Origin: Desulfosudis oleivorans
Lineage (GTDB): Bacteria > Desulfobacterota > Desulfobacteria > Desulfobacterales > SURF-7
Length of the DNA: 64,000 bases
NCBI GenBank assembly: GCA_020723325.1
Contig: DYJD01000003.1
Location: 231,822 to 295,821, forward strand
Reading direction: 5' to 3'
A model generated the notes under the pieces. The model was not told the DNA's origin, did not search any database, and saw only the letters and a list, made by a program, of their open reading frames with translations. This document shows positions 38,866 through 48,077 of the stretch, piece after piece. A program made the translations under genes and the position numbers. Position 1 is the stretch's first letter; each line of letters starts with the position of its first letter.

Positions 38866-38872
38866 GATTCAA

Positions 38873-41125
38873 TTGGATAGGATAAGGCTTGTACAGCCGA
38901 AGAACGCCTTTTCTTCATCCGTAATCAGGAAAAAGGTGCCTTTGAGCGATATTCCCATTGATATTAAACAAATCGCCGAAGCAATGGCGGATCTCAATAT
39001 CGCGCGCAAGAATGTGGTTATTTATCCTCCCGAACATGTCCAAGTCAAAGCCAGTATTGACCGCGCTTTGAAATCCCTGGATATGGTTTTGAAAAAAATA
39101 CCGGAACTTACCATTGCAATTGCAAAGGCGACCATCTTGATCGGTGATGAAGACTTAGGGGGCAGGAATGTTGGTTGGAATGAGCTGGCCCGTTCACTGA
39201 GCCAACATGAAATCGCTGCCATTTGTTTTTATCCAGGGATTGAAAAGGAAGAATTACTGTCTTTCCTCTACCGGATCGCCAAACCTCTGGAAAATAAGCA
39301 GAACGACTTGTCATCTACCATCTATCCGCATATCCAAGTTCAATTAATTGACTACAGTCAATTGCATATCACCGAAGAAGCGGAAATATGGCGCGATAAA
39401 GATGTTACAAGAATGGAAAAAACATCTTTTTGGAAAGATTTTGTTACCCATCTAGTTGCCGGTAGACTTTCCAAATCAGAAGATGCTGCTTTGCTGCCTA
39501 ATATTGTTGAGACGGACCCGCTGGAATTGGCAGGTCTTTTAAATCAAGGAAAAATCGACAGCAATAGTGTCCTGCGGGTATATCAGCAAATGCTCAGCAG
39601 CCAAACCGGTAATCCAGGGGAATCAAGCGAAAGCTATAGGATCGCAGCAAGTCTATCTGGTTTGAATACGCTGCTGCAGGCCCTGAATCAGGAATTGCGA
39701 ATGCAATTTCTTTCAGTTACATTCAATTATTTGTCGGAGCAACCAGAAAGCGTTCAAGCTGCGCTTATTTCCAGCGGCATTTCCCGTGACTTGTTATATG
39801 AAATGTTGCATCACGCCAATCAATCCGGCAATGAAATTTCTCCCTCACTGATCCGTTTGCTTCGCAAGCTGGCGGATATTCAAGGTCTGGATTTCGGTCA
39901 AGCACCCATGGGGGATGGGAATCCAAACAAAACAACGGCCGCGGATCTGCACACACTGCTTAAAAGAGAGGATTATGAAGAATTTGTTTCTTCGCAGTAT
40001 GACACCATCCTGAAAAAAATTGAAACTACTGCCAAGTTGGAAAAAGTAGAGGGAAAAAATGCCTTTCCAATCGATGAATATCTACCAACCCTTGATGAGA
40101 AATATCTGAGTGGGCAAATCGCCTGTATGCTGCTGGCCTTCATTGGTGAAGACATCCATGCTGATGAATACCAAGTATATGTAGACAAGCTTGTTGTGAT
40201 CTGTCGCGAGCTCCTGGATGGCGGAAATTTTGAACTTATTATAAATATTTTTAATATCCTCAATCAGCATTCAATTTATAAGCGGGTCCCGGAAATAAGA
40301 GCCATAGCTGAAAAAACAGTTCTGCTATTCAAAGAGCCGTTATTCACCTCAAAGGCAATTCAGGCTTTTCATATTCACCACAATGAGGCACGCCAAGCTG
40401 TTTTTGATTTTTTGGTCTCATTGGGTCCTCAAATTGTTCCAGATGCTTTGAACCTATATGTCAGTCAGGCTGACTTTGAATCGAATCAACATCTTTTCAA
40501 TATCTTAGCTAAATTTCCCGAGCACACCCTTACAGAAGCTCATAAACGCTTGCGGGATACACGCAGCGATTATGTCCGGAATCTCATTATTCTCATACGG
40601 GAAGTGGGCGGGAGAGGTGCTGCGGATATTCTAAGACCGTTATGGGAGCATAATGATCAAAGAATTCAGATGGAAGTATTGGGGGCCTTGCTTAAATTTC
40701 AAGATAAATGGGGGCTTCTCTTCTTGAGAAGGGCATTAAAATCAAATGATTCTGAAATGGTATATCAATCCGTGCGCTTGGTTGAAATCTATAAAGTTTT
40801 TGAGGCTGCCGATGATTTGGCAGCCATGTTGAAAAAAAGGCCGTTTTTCAAATCAAGCTATGATCACAACCAAATTCTGCTCAGGGCGCTTGGGAGCATC
40901 GGCAATCCCAGCATTATACCCATATTAAAAAAAATGGCTGGATTATCATGGAGTTTTTTCCCGCAAGCGCTTGCCGATATGCAGAAAATATTATTTAGAT
41001 CCCTGGCTGGTTATCCACCGGAATCTGTGCGAGACTTGCTCTATTCAGGATTATCCGGTCGGGATGAAGGTATTCGCAAAATCTGTCAAGAATTACTATT
41101 ACACGACATCCAGCCTCAACCATAA
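38873..41125 (+). CDS. HEAT-like repeat protein with paralogous N-domain
   Basis: The 750-residue soluble protein starts at TTG 38873; another TTG at 38942 with AGGAAAAAGG upstream would give 727 residues. An N-terminal domain (about 30-150) contains NVVIYPPEHVQVKASIDRAL and resembles the N-terminus of the HD-GYP protein next door. A long helical middle follows, then HEAT-like repeats (about 480-740) with the recurrent pattern of a short helix pair. No enzyme motif is seen. It ends 35 nt before the HD-GYP gene, in the same direction. It may act as a scaffold or sensor partner of that phosphodiesterase. Confidence 0.7.
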   Translation: MDRIRLVQPKNAFSSSVIRKKVPLSDIPIDIKQIAEAMADLNIARKNVVIYPPEHVQVKASIDRALKSLDMVLKKIPELTIAIAKATILIGDEDLGGRNVGWNELARSLSQHEIAAICFYPGIEKEELLSFLYRIAKPLENKQNDLSSTIYPHIQVQLIDYSQLHITEEAEIWRDKDVTRMEKTSFWKDFVTHLVAGRLSKSEDAALLPNIVETDPLELAGLLNQGKIDSNSVLRVYQQMLSSQTGNPGESSESYRIAASLSGLNTLLQALNQELRMQFLSVTFNYLSEQPESVQAALISSGISRDLLYEMLHHANQSGNEISPSLIRLLRKLADIQGLDFGQAPMGDGNPNKTTAADLHTLLKREDYEEFVSSQYDTILKKIETTAKLEKVEGKNAFPIDEYLPTLDEKYLSGQIACMLLAFIGEDIHADEYQVYVDKLVVICRELLDGGNFELIINIFNILNQHSIYKRVPEIRAIAEKTVLLFKEPLFTSKAIQAFHIHHNEARQAVFDFLVSLGPQIVPDALNLYVSQADFESNQHLFNILAKFPEHTLTEAHKRLRDTRSDYVRNLIILIREVGGRGAADILRPLWEHNDQRIQMEVLGALLKFQDKWGLLFLRRALKSNDSEMVYQSVRLVEIYKVFEAADDLAAMLKKRPFFKSSYDHNQILLRALGSIGNPSIIPILKKMAGLSWSFFPQALADMQKILFRSLAGYPPESVRDLLYSGLSGRDEGIRKICQELLLHDIQPQP

Positions 41126-41160
41126 ACACATTACTTAGGCGACTTGTAGCGCAAGATAAA

Positions 41161-42303
41161 ATGATTTCGAAACATCATCATTCAGATATAGGGCGTTTTA
41201 TCGCGCATCTTAATGCTGCCATCAATAATATTCGATTATATTCTATCAGCCATCCCCAAGCCGGCCGTTATATCCAGATTGCCTTTACGGATATCAGCGA
41301 CCTCTTACGATCCCAGAATACGATTACCCTCATTTTAGTAGATGAGGATATTGTCATTGATCATCAGCCTCTTCAAGCGGATCGGTCCAATATCAGCTCT
41401 TTTATACGTATTCTGAAAGAGAACGCGATTGAGCGGATCACCTTTTCAAATGGTTTGCCGGAAAATGATTTTTCTGATTTTATTTTTCGGTTAGCCTCGC
41501 CTGTCACTCAGTCGATTATGAGTGGTCCTTTTATCAAAGTCGGTAAAGTAAGTCTGAAAATCAAACCACAAGCAATTGAAGGTCAAAGCGCCTTATCCAG
41601 CGATCAAACTGAAACCATTGCGCATCTTAAAGAAGTACGTGATAGGAAATTGGAAGAAGTAAAATCATTATATAATCGTGCCAAAGGGCATCGCAAAATT
41701 AATGTGGCCGGATTTGATGATATGCTGAAAGCCTTTATCAAAGGCTTTTCCAAAGGGTTGCCGCCCATGGCACTATTGGCAATTTTAAAATCCGCCGATG
41801 AATACACTTTTACCCATGTAATCAATGTTTGCATCCTCACCATGAGCCAGGCGGAATCATTGGGTTTCAAAGGTGAATATCTCTATCAAATTGGAATCGC
41901 CTCTGTTCTGCATGATGTGGGCAAACTGTTTGTTCCGGAGGAGATAATTCGTAAGCCGGATATGCTGACAAGGGAAGAACGAAGTATTATTGAAACCCAC
42001 ACGATTAAAGGCGCAAAATACATTCTGAACCTTGAGAACATCCCCAAGTTAGCAGTGCTGGGTGCAATGGAACATCACATCAAATACAATGGAAGCGGGT
42101 ATCCCTTGATCAGGGGCGGCTGGCAACCCAACATCGTAAGCCAAATGATCGCCATAGCAGATGTATTCGATGCGCTTCGCAGCCGACGATCCTATTCAGA
42201 ACCTAAATCCCTAGAGCTGATCAAACAAATCCTCCAACAAGAAAAAGGAACGACTTTTAATCCATTCTTGGTTGATAATTTTTTAAAGTTGATCGAGCGC
42301 TGA
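41161..42303 (+). CDS. HD-GYP c-di-GMP phosphodiesterase
   Basis: The 380-residue protein has an N-terminal domain (about 5-125) with LNAAINNIRLYSISHPQ, similar to the preceding HEAT-like protein. A linker helix and a HD-GYP domain (about 185-375) follow, with metal ligands in LHDVGKLF, IETHTIKGA and MEHHIKYNGSGYP. HD-GYP enzymes break c-di-GMP to GMP or pGpG. The Gly-Tyr-Pro motif and the HD pair are intact. It is probably coupled to the HEAT gene. Convergent with the ribonucleotide reductase gene, 17 nt apart. Confidence 0.88.
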   Translation: MISKHHHSDIGRFIAHLNAAINNIRLYSISHPQAGRYIQIAFTDISDLLRSQNTITLILVDEDIVIDHQPLQADRSNISSFIRILKENAIERITFSNGLPENDFSDFIFRLASPVTQSIMSGPFIKVGKVSLKIKPQAIEGQSALSSDQTETIAHLKEVRDRKLEEVKSLYNRAKGHRKINVAGFDDMLKAFIKGFSKGLPPMALLAILKSADEYTFTHVINVCILTMSQAESLGFKGEYLYQIGIASVLHDVGKLFVPEEIIRKPDMLTREERSIIETHTIKGAKYILNLENIPKLAVLGAMEHHIKYNGSGYPLIRGGWQPNIVSQMIAIADVFDALRSRRSYSEPKSLELIKQILQQEKGTTFNPFLVDNFLKLIER

Positions 42304-42319
42304 GGAAAATGCCGATTGC

Positions 42320-44644
42320 CTAACCGCATTTTGAATATCCGCAGCCATGGCAAGTTAGGCAGCCTTCCTCAAAACTGATGGTTTGCCCGCATTCCGGGCA
42401 ACTGTTGCCCTGTAACGAATGCTGGGCTGAATAGCCTGGCTTGTCGGTATTGCCTTTAAGATATCGTTCTTCCAAAACACGGCCGATGGCATCAGGAATG
42501 GAAAGCACCAGCTCACCCTTGTGGAATACCGCATGTTCACCACGGATGCCCTTGACCTGTTCAACAATATTTTCAACAGTTACGCCGGAGCGGAGGGCCA
42601 GTGAGATCAGCCGTCCGATGGCTTCGGTCTTGGCGGTTGTGGATTTGCCCGACTTGCCGATGGTGGCAAAGACTTCAAAGGGTCTGCCTTCATATTCGGT
42701 GACAGTGACATACAGATGTCCCATGCCGGTTCGAATTTTAGTGGTAAAACCGTTCAGGGTTTCAGGTCGGTCTTTGACCAATGCCAAAAATCGTTCTTCC
42801 TGTTTTCTTTCCCCGCTAAAAGATAATACCTGGTTTTCCTTGCTGCCGTCCCGGTAAACAGTGACTCCTTTGCATTCCAAGCTATAGGCCAGATCATAGA
42901 CCTTGCGGACATCCTCTTCAGTAGCTTCCCGGGGCAAATTGACGGTTTTGGATACGGCGTTATCCGTATATTTTTGAAAAGCGGCCTGCATGCGCACATG
43001 CCACTCTGCGGATATATCGTGGGCGGTTATGAAGATCCGGCGTACGTCTTCCGGAATCTCCCGGATGTTTTGAATACTGCCGGTCTGGGCAATACGATTC
43101 ATCAATTCCGGGCTGTAAAATCCTCTTTGATGGGCAATTTTTTTAAAATATGGATTCACTTCAACCAATTCATCATTGTCCATGACCCGTCGTTTGAAAC
43201 TCAGGGCAAAGAGCGGCTCGATACCGCTGGAACAGCCGGCAATGATGCTTAATGTTCCGGTGGGGGCAATGGTGGTGGTGGTGGCATTGCGATAGGCGGA
43301 ATTCTTTTGGTTCTTGTAAATACTGTGATGAAAATTTTTAAATACACCCCGCTGGGCTGCCAAATGCGCAGAAGCGGCATGGGACTCTTTCTGGATGTGT
43401 TGCATGACGGTTTCCGCTATGTTCAAGGCCGCCTCTGAATCATAGGGGATCTGCAACTGAAAAAGGAGGTCGGCAAAGCCCATAACACCAAGGCCGATTT
43501 TACGGTTGCCGCAGACCATTTCTTCGATCTCCGGCAGCGGGTATTTGGACATATCAATGGTATTGTCCAAAAAGCGCACGGCCTGCCAGACAATCTCTTT
43601 CAGTCTTTCAAAATCTATTGCCGGCAAGTCACCGCTATGGTCAACAAACCGAGCCAAATTTATGGACCCTAGGGTACAGGCTTCCATCGGCAAAAGGGGC
43701 TGTTCGCCGCAGGGGTTGGTGCTTTCAATTTCCCCCAGGGCAGGGGTTGGATTGTCTCTGTTGATCCGATCGATAAAAAGGATGCCGGGGTCGCCGTTTT
43801 TCCAGGCCTGTCTGATCAGTTTTTCATAAGTTCCAGCCGCATCCAATTCACCGGCTTTGGTTTTCGTATTGGGATCGATCAGGTCATGGGGGCGATTGTT
43901 TCTAACCGCATTCATAAAGGCATCGGTAACTGCCACGGAAATATTGAAATTATTTAGAGCCCGTTCATCTTGTTTGCAATAAATGAATTCCATGATATCC
44001 GGATGGTCGATGCGCAGGATGCCCATATTGGCACCCCGTCTGGTACCGCCCTGTTTTACCTGCTCCGTGGCAGTATTGAATACTTTCATAAAGGATACAG
44101 GACCTGAAGCAACACCGCCGGTTGTTCCAACCCGGCTGTTGGCCGGCCGCAGACGCGAGAAGGAAAAACCGGTTCCGCCGCCGGATTTGTGGATCAAGGC
44201 TGCATGTTTGATGGAATTAAAAATATCGTCCATGCTGTCTTCAATGGGCAGGACAAAGCACGCTGACAGTTGGCCTAGGCGTCTTCCGGCATTCATCAAG
44301 GTGGGTGAATTGGGCAAAAAATCGAAATCTGTCATCATCCGGTAAAAAATTTCTTCCATTTGAGGGGCAAGCGCAGTGTTTTCATAATTGTTTTCAGCCT
44401 TGGCAATGTGGTGGGCAACCCTGCGAAACATTCTTTCCGGGGTTTCGATTACCTTGCCCTTGCTGTCCTTTTTTAAGTACCGTTTTTGCAAAACGATTTT
44501 GGCATTATCCGAGATTGTCAGTCCGTTTTTTGCTGCCGGATTGTCCTCTAAGAGAATATCGGAAAAGCGCTGATCATCCCAGCGGTAGGAATTCAAATCC
44601 ACCTGACCATCTTCTGTAATCAGAATTTTATTTTTCTGACTCAT
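42320..44644 (-). CDS. nrdJ: Class II (B12-dependent) ribonucleotide reductase
   Basis: The 774-residue enzyme has the RNR hallmarks LSACFVLPIEDSMDDI (first active-site Cys) and NPCGEQPLLPMEACTLGSINL (radical Cys and Asn/Glu). A C-terminal Cys-rich tail (CPECGQ, CHGCGYSKCG) supplies or anchors reducing cysteines. It reduces ribonucleotides with adenosylcobalamin and so works without oxygen. No NrdA-type ATP cone is evident. The ATG at 44644 has GGGAGAAG upstream. A palindrome lies about 85 nt upstream and may be its operator. Confidence 0.93.
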   Translation of the reverse strand: MSQKNKILITEDGQVDLNSYRWDDQRFSDILLEDNPAAKNGLTISDNAKIVLQKRYLKKDSKGKVIETPERMFRRVAHHIAKAENNYENTALAPQMEEIFYRMMTDFDFLPNSPTLMNAGRRLGQLSACFVLPIEDSMDDIFNSIKHAALIHKSGGGTGFSFSRLRPANSRVGTTGGVASGPVSFMKVFNTATEQVKQGGTRRGANMGILRIDHPDIMEFIYCKQDERALNNFNISVAVTDAFMNAVRNNRPHDLIDPNTKTKAGELDAAGTYEKLIRQAWKNGDPGILFIDRINRDNPTPALGEIESTNPCGEQPLLPMEACTLGSINLARFVDHSGDLPAIDFERLKEIVWQAVRFLDNTIDMSKYPLPEIEEMVCGNRKIGLGVMGFADLLFQLQIPYDSEAALNIAETVMQHIQKESHAASAHLAAQRGVFKNFHHSIYKNQKNSAYRNATTTTIAPTGTLSIIAGCSSGIEPLFALSFKRRVMDNDELVEVNPYFKKIAHQRGFYSPELMNRIAQTGSIQNIREIPEDVRRIFITAHDISAEWHVRMQAAFQKYTDNAVSKTVNLPREATEEDVRKVYDLAYSLECKGVTVYRDGSKENQVLSFSGERKQEERFLALVKDRPETLNGFTTKIRTGMGHLYVTVTEYEGRPFEVFATIGKSGKSTTAKTEAIGRLISLALRSGVTVENIVEQVKGIRGEHAVFHKGELVLSIPDAIGRVLEERYLKGNTDKPGYSAQHSLQGNSCPECGQTISFEEGCLTCHGCGYSKCG

Positions 44645-44726
44645 AGCTTCTCCCTCACACACAAATCATATGCCGATCTTGGTTGTTTTCAAACGTTTTT
44701 ATTTTGAACAGCCTTTTCAACATACG

Positions 44727-44750
44727 TGACATACCATATATTGTATGTCA
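44727..44750. promoter_or_regulatory. Palindrome upstream of nrdJ, NrdR-box-like
   Basis: TGACATAC (44727-44734) and GTATGTCA (44743-44750) form a perfect 8-bp inverted repeat around CATATATT. The core ATACCATATATTGTAT matches 12 of 16 positions of the NrdR consensus as I remember it. On the minus strand the right arm lies inside a TTGACA box (44751-44746), so binding could block nrdJ transcription. A second box was not found. Confidence 0.5.
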
Positions 44751-44792
44751 AGTCCAATTTGCTACAATTGAATAAGGTGCTGCTGGAACAAC

Positions 44793-44825
44793 AAAAGGCC
44801 GCCCCGTGCTCGGGTACGGCCTTTT
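44793..44825 (-). terminator. Terminator after tRNA-Leu
   Basis: AAAAGGCCG (44793-44801) pairs with CGGCCTTTT (44817-44825). Read on the minus strand it lies directly downstream of the tRNA and ends in TTTTG. It ends the secG/tRNA unit. Confidence 0.65.
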
Positions 44826-44837
44826 GCTATTATTTAG

Positions 44838-44923
44838 TGGTGCCGAAGCCGGGACTTGAACCCGGACGGATTGCTCCACTACCCCCTCAAGATAGCGTGT
44901 CTACCAAGTTCCACCACTTCGGC
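44838..44923 (-). tRNA. tRNA-Leu (GAG)
   Basis: The 86-nt gene is on the minus strand with a genome-encoded CCA. The acceptor stem GCCGAAG pairs with CTTCGGC; the anticodon arm is CTATC-TTGAGGG-GGTAG, giving anticodon GAG. It has a long variable arm, as in leucine tRNAs, and a T-loop with GGTTCAAGTCC. It sits between the terminator and secG, in the same direction. Confidence 0.95.
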
Positions 44924-44941
44924 ATGAAATACTCAAATATA

Positions 44942-45343
44942 CTATTTCGATGTTTCCGGTGTTGTTGTCGGCGCTGGAGCCGTTGTTTCACTACTGGCCG
45001 GTGCCGCCGTATCTGAAACTTGCGTGGCCGGTGTTCCCTGTTCGGTGGTTTCGGCGGTGACTGCCTTTTGTTCCATGGGAGCCTTTTCATCCTTCATAAT
45101 GGATGATGAGGTTTGGTTGGTGGAAATATAGGCCAACAACAGGCAGGTGACCATGAAAACCACTGCAACGATGGTGGTGGCTTTGTTTAAAAATGTCATG
45201 GCGCCGGAAGCGCCGAACAGAGTCTGGCTTCCGGAGCTGCCAAAGGATGCACCCATGTCAGCCCCTTTTCCGGTTTGCAGCAATACAATCAAAATCAACG
45301 CCAGGCAGACAAAAACGTGTACAATAATAATGAGTACAGTCAT
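44942..45343 (-). CDS. secG: Preprotein translocase subunit SecG
   Basis: The 133-residue protein has two membrane helices (about 3-20 and 53-73) around the SecG signature LLQTGKGADMGASFGSSGSQ and FGASGAMTFLNKAT. The C-terminal tail (about 80-133) is a Thr/Ala/Glu-rich low-complexity extension not needed for the core. SecG helps SecYE move proteins through the inner membrane. Located between tpiA and tRNA-Leu, which is a frequent arrangement. Confidence 0.93.
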   Translation of the reverse strand: MTVLIIIVHVFVCLALILIVLLQTGKGADMGASFGSSGSQTLFGASGAMTFLNKATTIVAVVFMVTCLLLAYISTNQTSSSIMKDEKAPMEQKAVTAETTEQGTPATQVSDTAAPASSETTAPAPTTTPETSK

Positions 45344-45349
45344 GTTTCT

Positions 45350-46129
45350 CTACATTTCTTTATAGTGTACAATTTTACTGAAAATCACCGGCTCCAAACT
45401 GGCTCCGCCGACCAACCCGCCATCAATATCAGGCATGGCCATCAGTTCGGCTATGTTATCCGGCTTGACACTGCCGCCGTAAAGAATACGGACGTTGTTT
45501 GCCAGTGTCGGGCCGAAAAATTTTTCCATCAAGGAACGGATAAAACCATGCGCCTCCTGGGCTTGATCTTTGGTGGCGGTTTTACCGGTTCCGATGGCCC
45601 ATACAGGTTCATATGCAATTATCAGCGATCCTAGATCATCTGAAGAAAATCCTTCTAACCCCATTCGTACCTGTTTGTCAAGTACTGAAAAGGTATTCTC
45701 ACCATTCCGTTCGGCCTCTGTTTCACCGATACACAAGATCGGAACAAGATCTGCCTTTATGGCTGCGCGGATTTTTTTATTGATGAATTCATCGGTCTCA
45801 TAGAAATACTGACGACGCTCCGAATGACCGATGATGACATATTTACAGCCGGCAGAAACAAGCATTTTACCTGATATTTCACCGGTAAAGGCGCCCTCTT
45901 CCTGCCAGTGCAGATTCTGGGCACCCAATCCGATACGGCTGTTCCTCAATCTTTCAGAAACAATGGCAAGGGCTGTAAAGGTCGGTGCGATCATTACCTC
46001 CCGATCCGAGACGTCCTGAACAAGTCGTGCCAGATCAGCGGCCGCCGTGGCCGCCTCCTGACCGGTTTTATACATTTTCCAGTTTCCGGCAATGAGTGGT
46101 GTTCGTTTCCCTGTTTGCATTTGTCCCAT
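45350..46129 (-). CDS. tpiA: Triosephosphate isomerase
   Basis: The 259-residue TIM barrel has the active-site Lys in AGNWKMYK, His in IIGHSERR, Glu in AYEPVWAIGTG and the phosphate loop YGGSVKPDN. It links dihydroxyacetone phosphate and glyceraldehyde 3-phosphate in glycolysis and gluconeogenesis. The ATG at 46120 could be used in place of 46129. It lies 7 nt from secG and 21 nt from gap, giving a gap-tpiA-secG operon. Confidence 0.95.
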   Translation of the reverse strand: MGQMQTGKRTPLIAGNWKMYKTGQEAATAAADLARLVQDVSDREVMIAPTFTALAIVSERLRNSRIGLGAQNLHWQEEGAFTGEISGKMLVSAGCKYVIIGHSERRQYFYETDEFINKKIRAAIKADLVPILCIGETEAERNGENTFSVLDKQVRMGLEGFSSDDLGSLIIAYEPVWAIGTGKTATKDQAQEAHGFIRSLMEKFFGPTLANNVRILYGGSVKPDNIAELMAMPDIDGGLVGGASLEPVIFSKIVHYKEM

Positions 46130-46150
46130 TCTTTCAATGTAGTGATAAAA

Positions 46151-47155
46151 TCAGAGTTGGGCTCCGATCATGGCTGCCAAATCCACCATGCGGGTGGAAT
46201 AACCGGCCTCATTGTCATACCAGGCGAGTACTTTTACCATATCTTCGACAACGTAGGTAGTCGGACCGTCCACTATGGATGATAAAGTACATCCATTGAA
46301 ATCCGATGAGACCAGCGGAAGTTCACTGAAACCAAGAATGCCAGCAAGCGCGGTTTTGGAGGCTTCTTTCAGGGCATCATTGATATCTGAAACAGTAACA
46401 CCGTTCTTTTGCACAGTAGCCACTAGATCGACAAGGGAAACATTGGGGGTTGGAACGCGAATGGCCAAGCCGTTCAACTTGCCCTTTAGTTCCGGAAGCA
46501 CCAGGGCAACTGCTTTGGCGGCTCCGGTGGTGGTCGGTATCATGGATAGGGCTGCGGACCGGGCCCGGCGAAGGTCCTTATGGGGAAAGTCCAGTAAGCG
46601 CTGGTCGCCTGTATAGGAGTGGATGGTTGTCATCAGTCCTTTTTTCAGACCGAAATTTTCCAGCAATACCTTGGCAATGGGCGCGAGGCAATTGGTGGTA
46701 CAAGAAGCATTTGAAATGATATTGTGATTTTTGGGATTATATTGATTGGAATTCACCCCCATTACAATGGTGATGTCCGGATCAGAGGCCGGAGCCGAAA
46801 TGATCACCTTGCGGGCACCGGCACTCAGGTGTTTGGCGGCACCGTCCCGATTACAAAAAAGACCGGTGCATTCAGCAGCGATATCCACACCGAATTCTCT
46901 CCATTTGAGACTGGCCGGGTCTTTAATAGAGGTAACAGCAATTGCACGACCATCTACTTCAATGGCATCATCCTTGGCAATGACATTGTTTTCAATTTTA
47001 CCGTGCACCGAATCATATATTAGTAGATGTGCCATGGTGGCCGGATCCGTCAAGTCGTTGATGGCTACCACCTCCACATTGGGGTTTTTCAACGCAGCCC
47101 TAAAAACAAGTCGACCGATTCTGCCAAAACCATTGATTCCGATTTTAACGCTCAT
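46151..47155 (-). CDS. gap: Glyceraldehyde-3-phosphate dehydrogenase, type I
   Basis: The 334-residue enzyme has GINGFGRIGR (NAD-binding), the catalytic SNASCTTNCLAP and the C-terminal WYDNEAGYS. It converts glyceraldehyde 3-phosphate to 1,3-bisphosphoglycerate. GGAGGA precedes the ATG. Its 5' end overlaps the end of the rimI gene by 11 nt, suggesting translational coupling. Confidence 0.95.
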   Translation of the reverse strand: MSVKIGINGFGRIGRLVFRAALKNPNVEVVAINDLTDPATMAHLLIYDSVHGKIENNVIAKDDAIEVDGRAIAVTSIKDPASLKWREFGVDIAAECTGLFCNRDGAAKHLSAGARKVIISAPASDPDITIVMGVNSNQYNPKNHNIISNASCTTNCLAPIAKVLLENFGLKKGLMTTIHSYTGDQRLLDFPHKDLRRARSAALSMIPTTTGAAKAVALVLPELKGKLNGLAIRVPTPNVSLVDLVATVQKNGVTVSDINDALKEASKTALAGILGFSELPLVSSDFNGCTLSSIVDGPTTYVVEDMVKVLAWYDNEAGYSTRMVDLAAMIGAQL

Positions 47156-47627
47156 TGTGCTCCTCCTTCAGGTTTTTAATCATCATCAAAGCATCTTCAT
47201 GTGTGTCGGGATAATAGTTGGGGCGTTTCCCGATTAACTGAAATCCCAGTTTTTTGTAAAGATCTATGGCGCGGCCGTTGGATGCGCGCACTTCCAAAAA
47301 CGCATTTAGTGCCCCGGCCAGCGCGGCCCGCCGCATGCATTCTTTCATTAAAAAAAATGCAATTCCAAGACGCTGCCAGGGAATCGCCACCCCCACTCGC
47401 AACAAATGGATCTCGTCGAGCAGCATGCGCAGGGCGGCATAGGCAACGATCGGTTGTTTCCCCGCTTGATAAGCGCGGGGTCTGACAATGAAAGTATAGG
47501 CGTTATCACATGTCAATTCGCTTTCATAGGATAAATGTGACCACGGGTTTGTAAAAAGCGTATGTTCAATGGCAACGACCTCTTCTATGTCCTCAACGGC
47601 CATCGTCGTTATAATCCAGGCCGCCAA
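47145..47627 (-). CDS. rimI: RimI-type N-acetyltransferase
   Basis: The 160-residue GNAT protein has LLRVGVAIPWQRLGIAFFLM (acetyl-CoA loop, an altered Q/R-x-x-G-x-G/A) and FLEVRASNGRAIDLYKKLGF, the signature of RimI, which acetylates the N-terminus of ribosomal protein S18. The acetyl-CoA loop reads QRLGIA, close to consensus. It starts at TTG, 5 nt after GGAG. It lies between EIIA and gap, with an 11-nt overlap to gap. Confidence 0.85.
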   Translation of the reverse strand: MAAWIITTMAVEDIEEVVAIEHTLFTNPWSHLSYESELTCDNAYTFIVRPRAYQAGKQPIVAYAALRMLLDEIHLLRVGVAIPWQRLGIAFFLMKECMRRAALAGALNAFLEVRASNGRAIDLYKKLGFQLIGKRPNYYPDTHEDALMMIKNLKEEHNER

Positions 47628-47628
47628 G

Positions 47629-48042
47629 TCAGCTCCGTTTGTTACCTTTTAGAATACCGCTGGCTAAGGAAATGCTCTTTCTGCCGAATTCCTGAAGCGT
47701 TATCGCAAGCTCGGTCAACCCTTGTTCTTCACGGGCGTTAATAGCCTTAAGCAGAATAGGAAGATTGACACCGGATAAAACCTCAATGCGGCCCTCTTCA
47801 AGAAATGAATAGCTGAGGTTTGAGGGGGTTCCGCCGAACATATCCGTCAAGATGATGACTCCCCGATGGCCGCTCACCTGTTTTATACCTTTAGCAATTT
47901 TATTGTGCAGCTTATCAGCGTTTTCACTCAAATCTATGGACAGCGACAATACCGCCTCTGGACGGCGTCCGAGTACAAATTCCGCCGCCTCAATGAGGGC
48001 TTCCCCCAACTTGCTATGGGTAACAACCAGAATTCCGATCAT
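47629..48042 (-). CDS. PTS EIIA, mannose type
   Basis: The 137-residue protein has the EIIA-Man fold start IGILVVTHSKLGEALIEAA with the phospho-His in THS, and TDMFGGTPSNLSYSF. In sulfate reducers and similar bacteria such proteins often have no sugar permease and instead regulate by phosphorylation. The start at 48042 has AGAGG upstream; a longer form from 48072 adds 10 residues. It follows rapZ, and HPr and EI genes are not in the window. Confidence 0.88.
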   Translation of the reverse strand: MIGILVVTHSKLGEALIEAAEFVLGRRPEAVLSLSIDLSENADKLHNKIAKGIKQVSGHRGVIILTDMFGGTPSNLSYSFLEEGRIEVLSGVNLPILLKAINAREEQGLTELAITLQEFGRKSISLASGILKGNKRS

Positions 48043-48077
48043 ACAACCTCTTAGTAAAGGTCCATTTGCCACATTTT

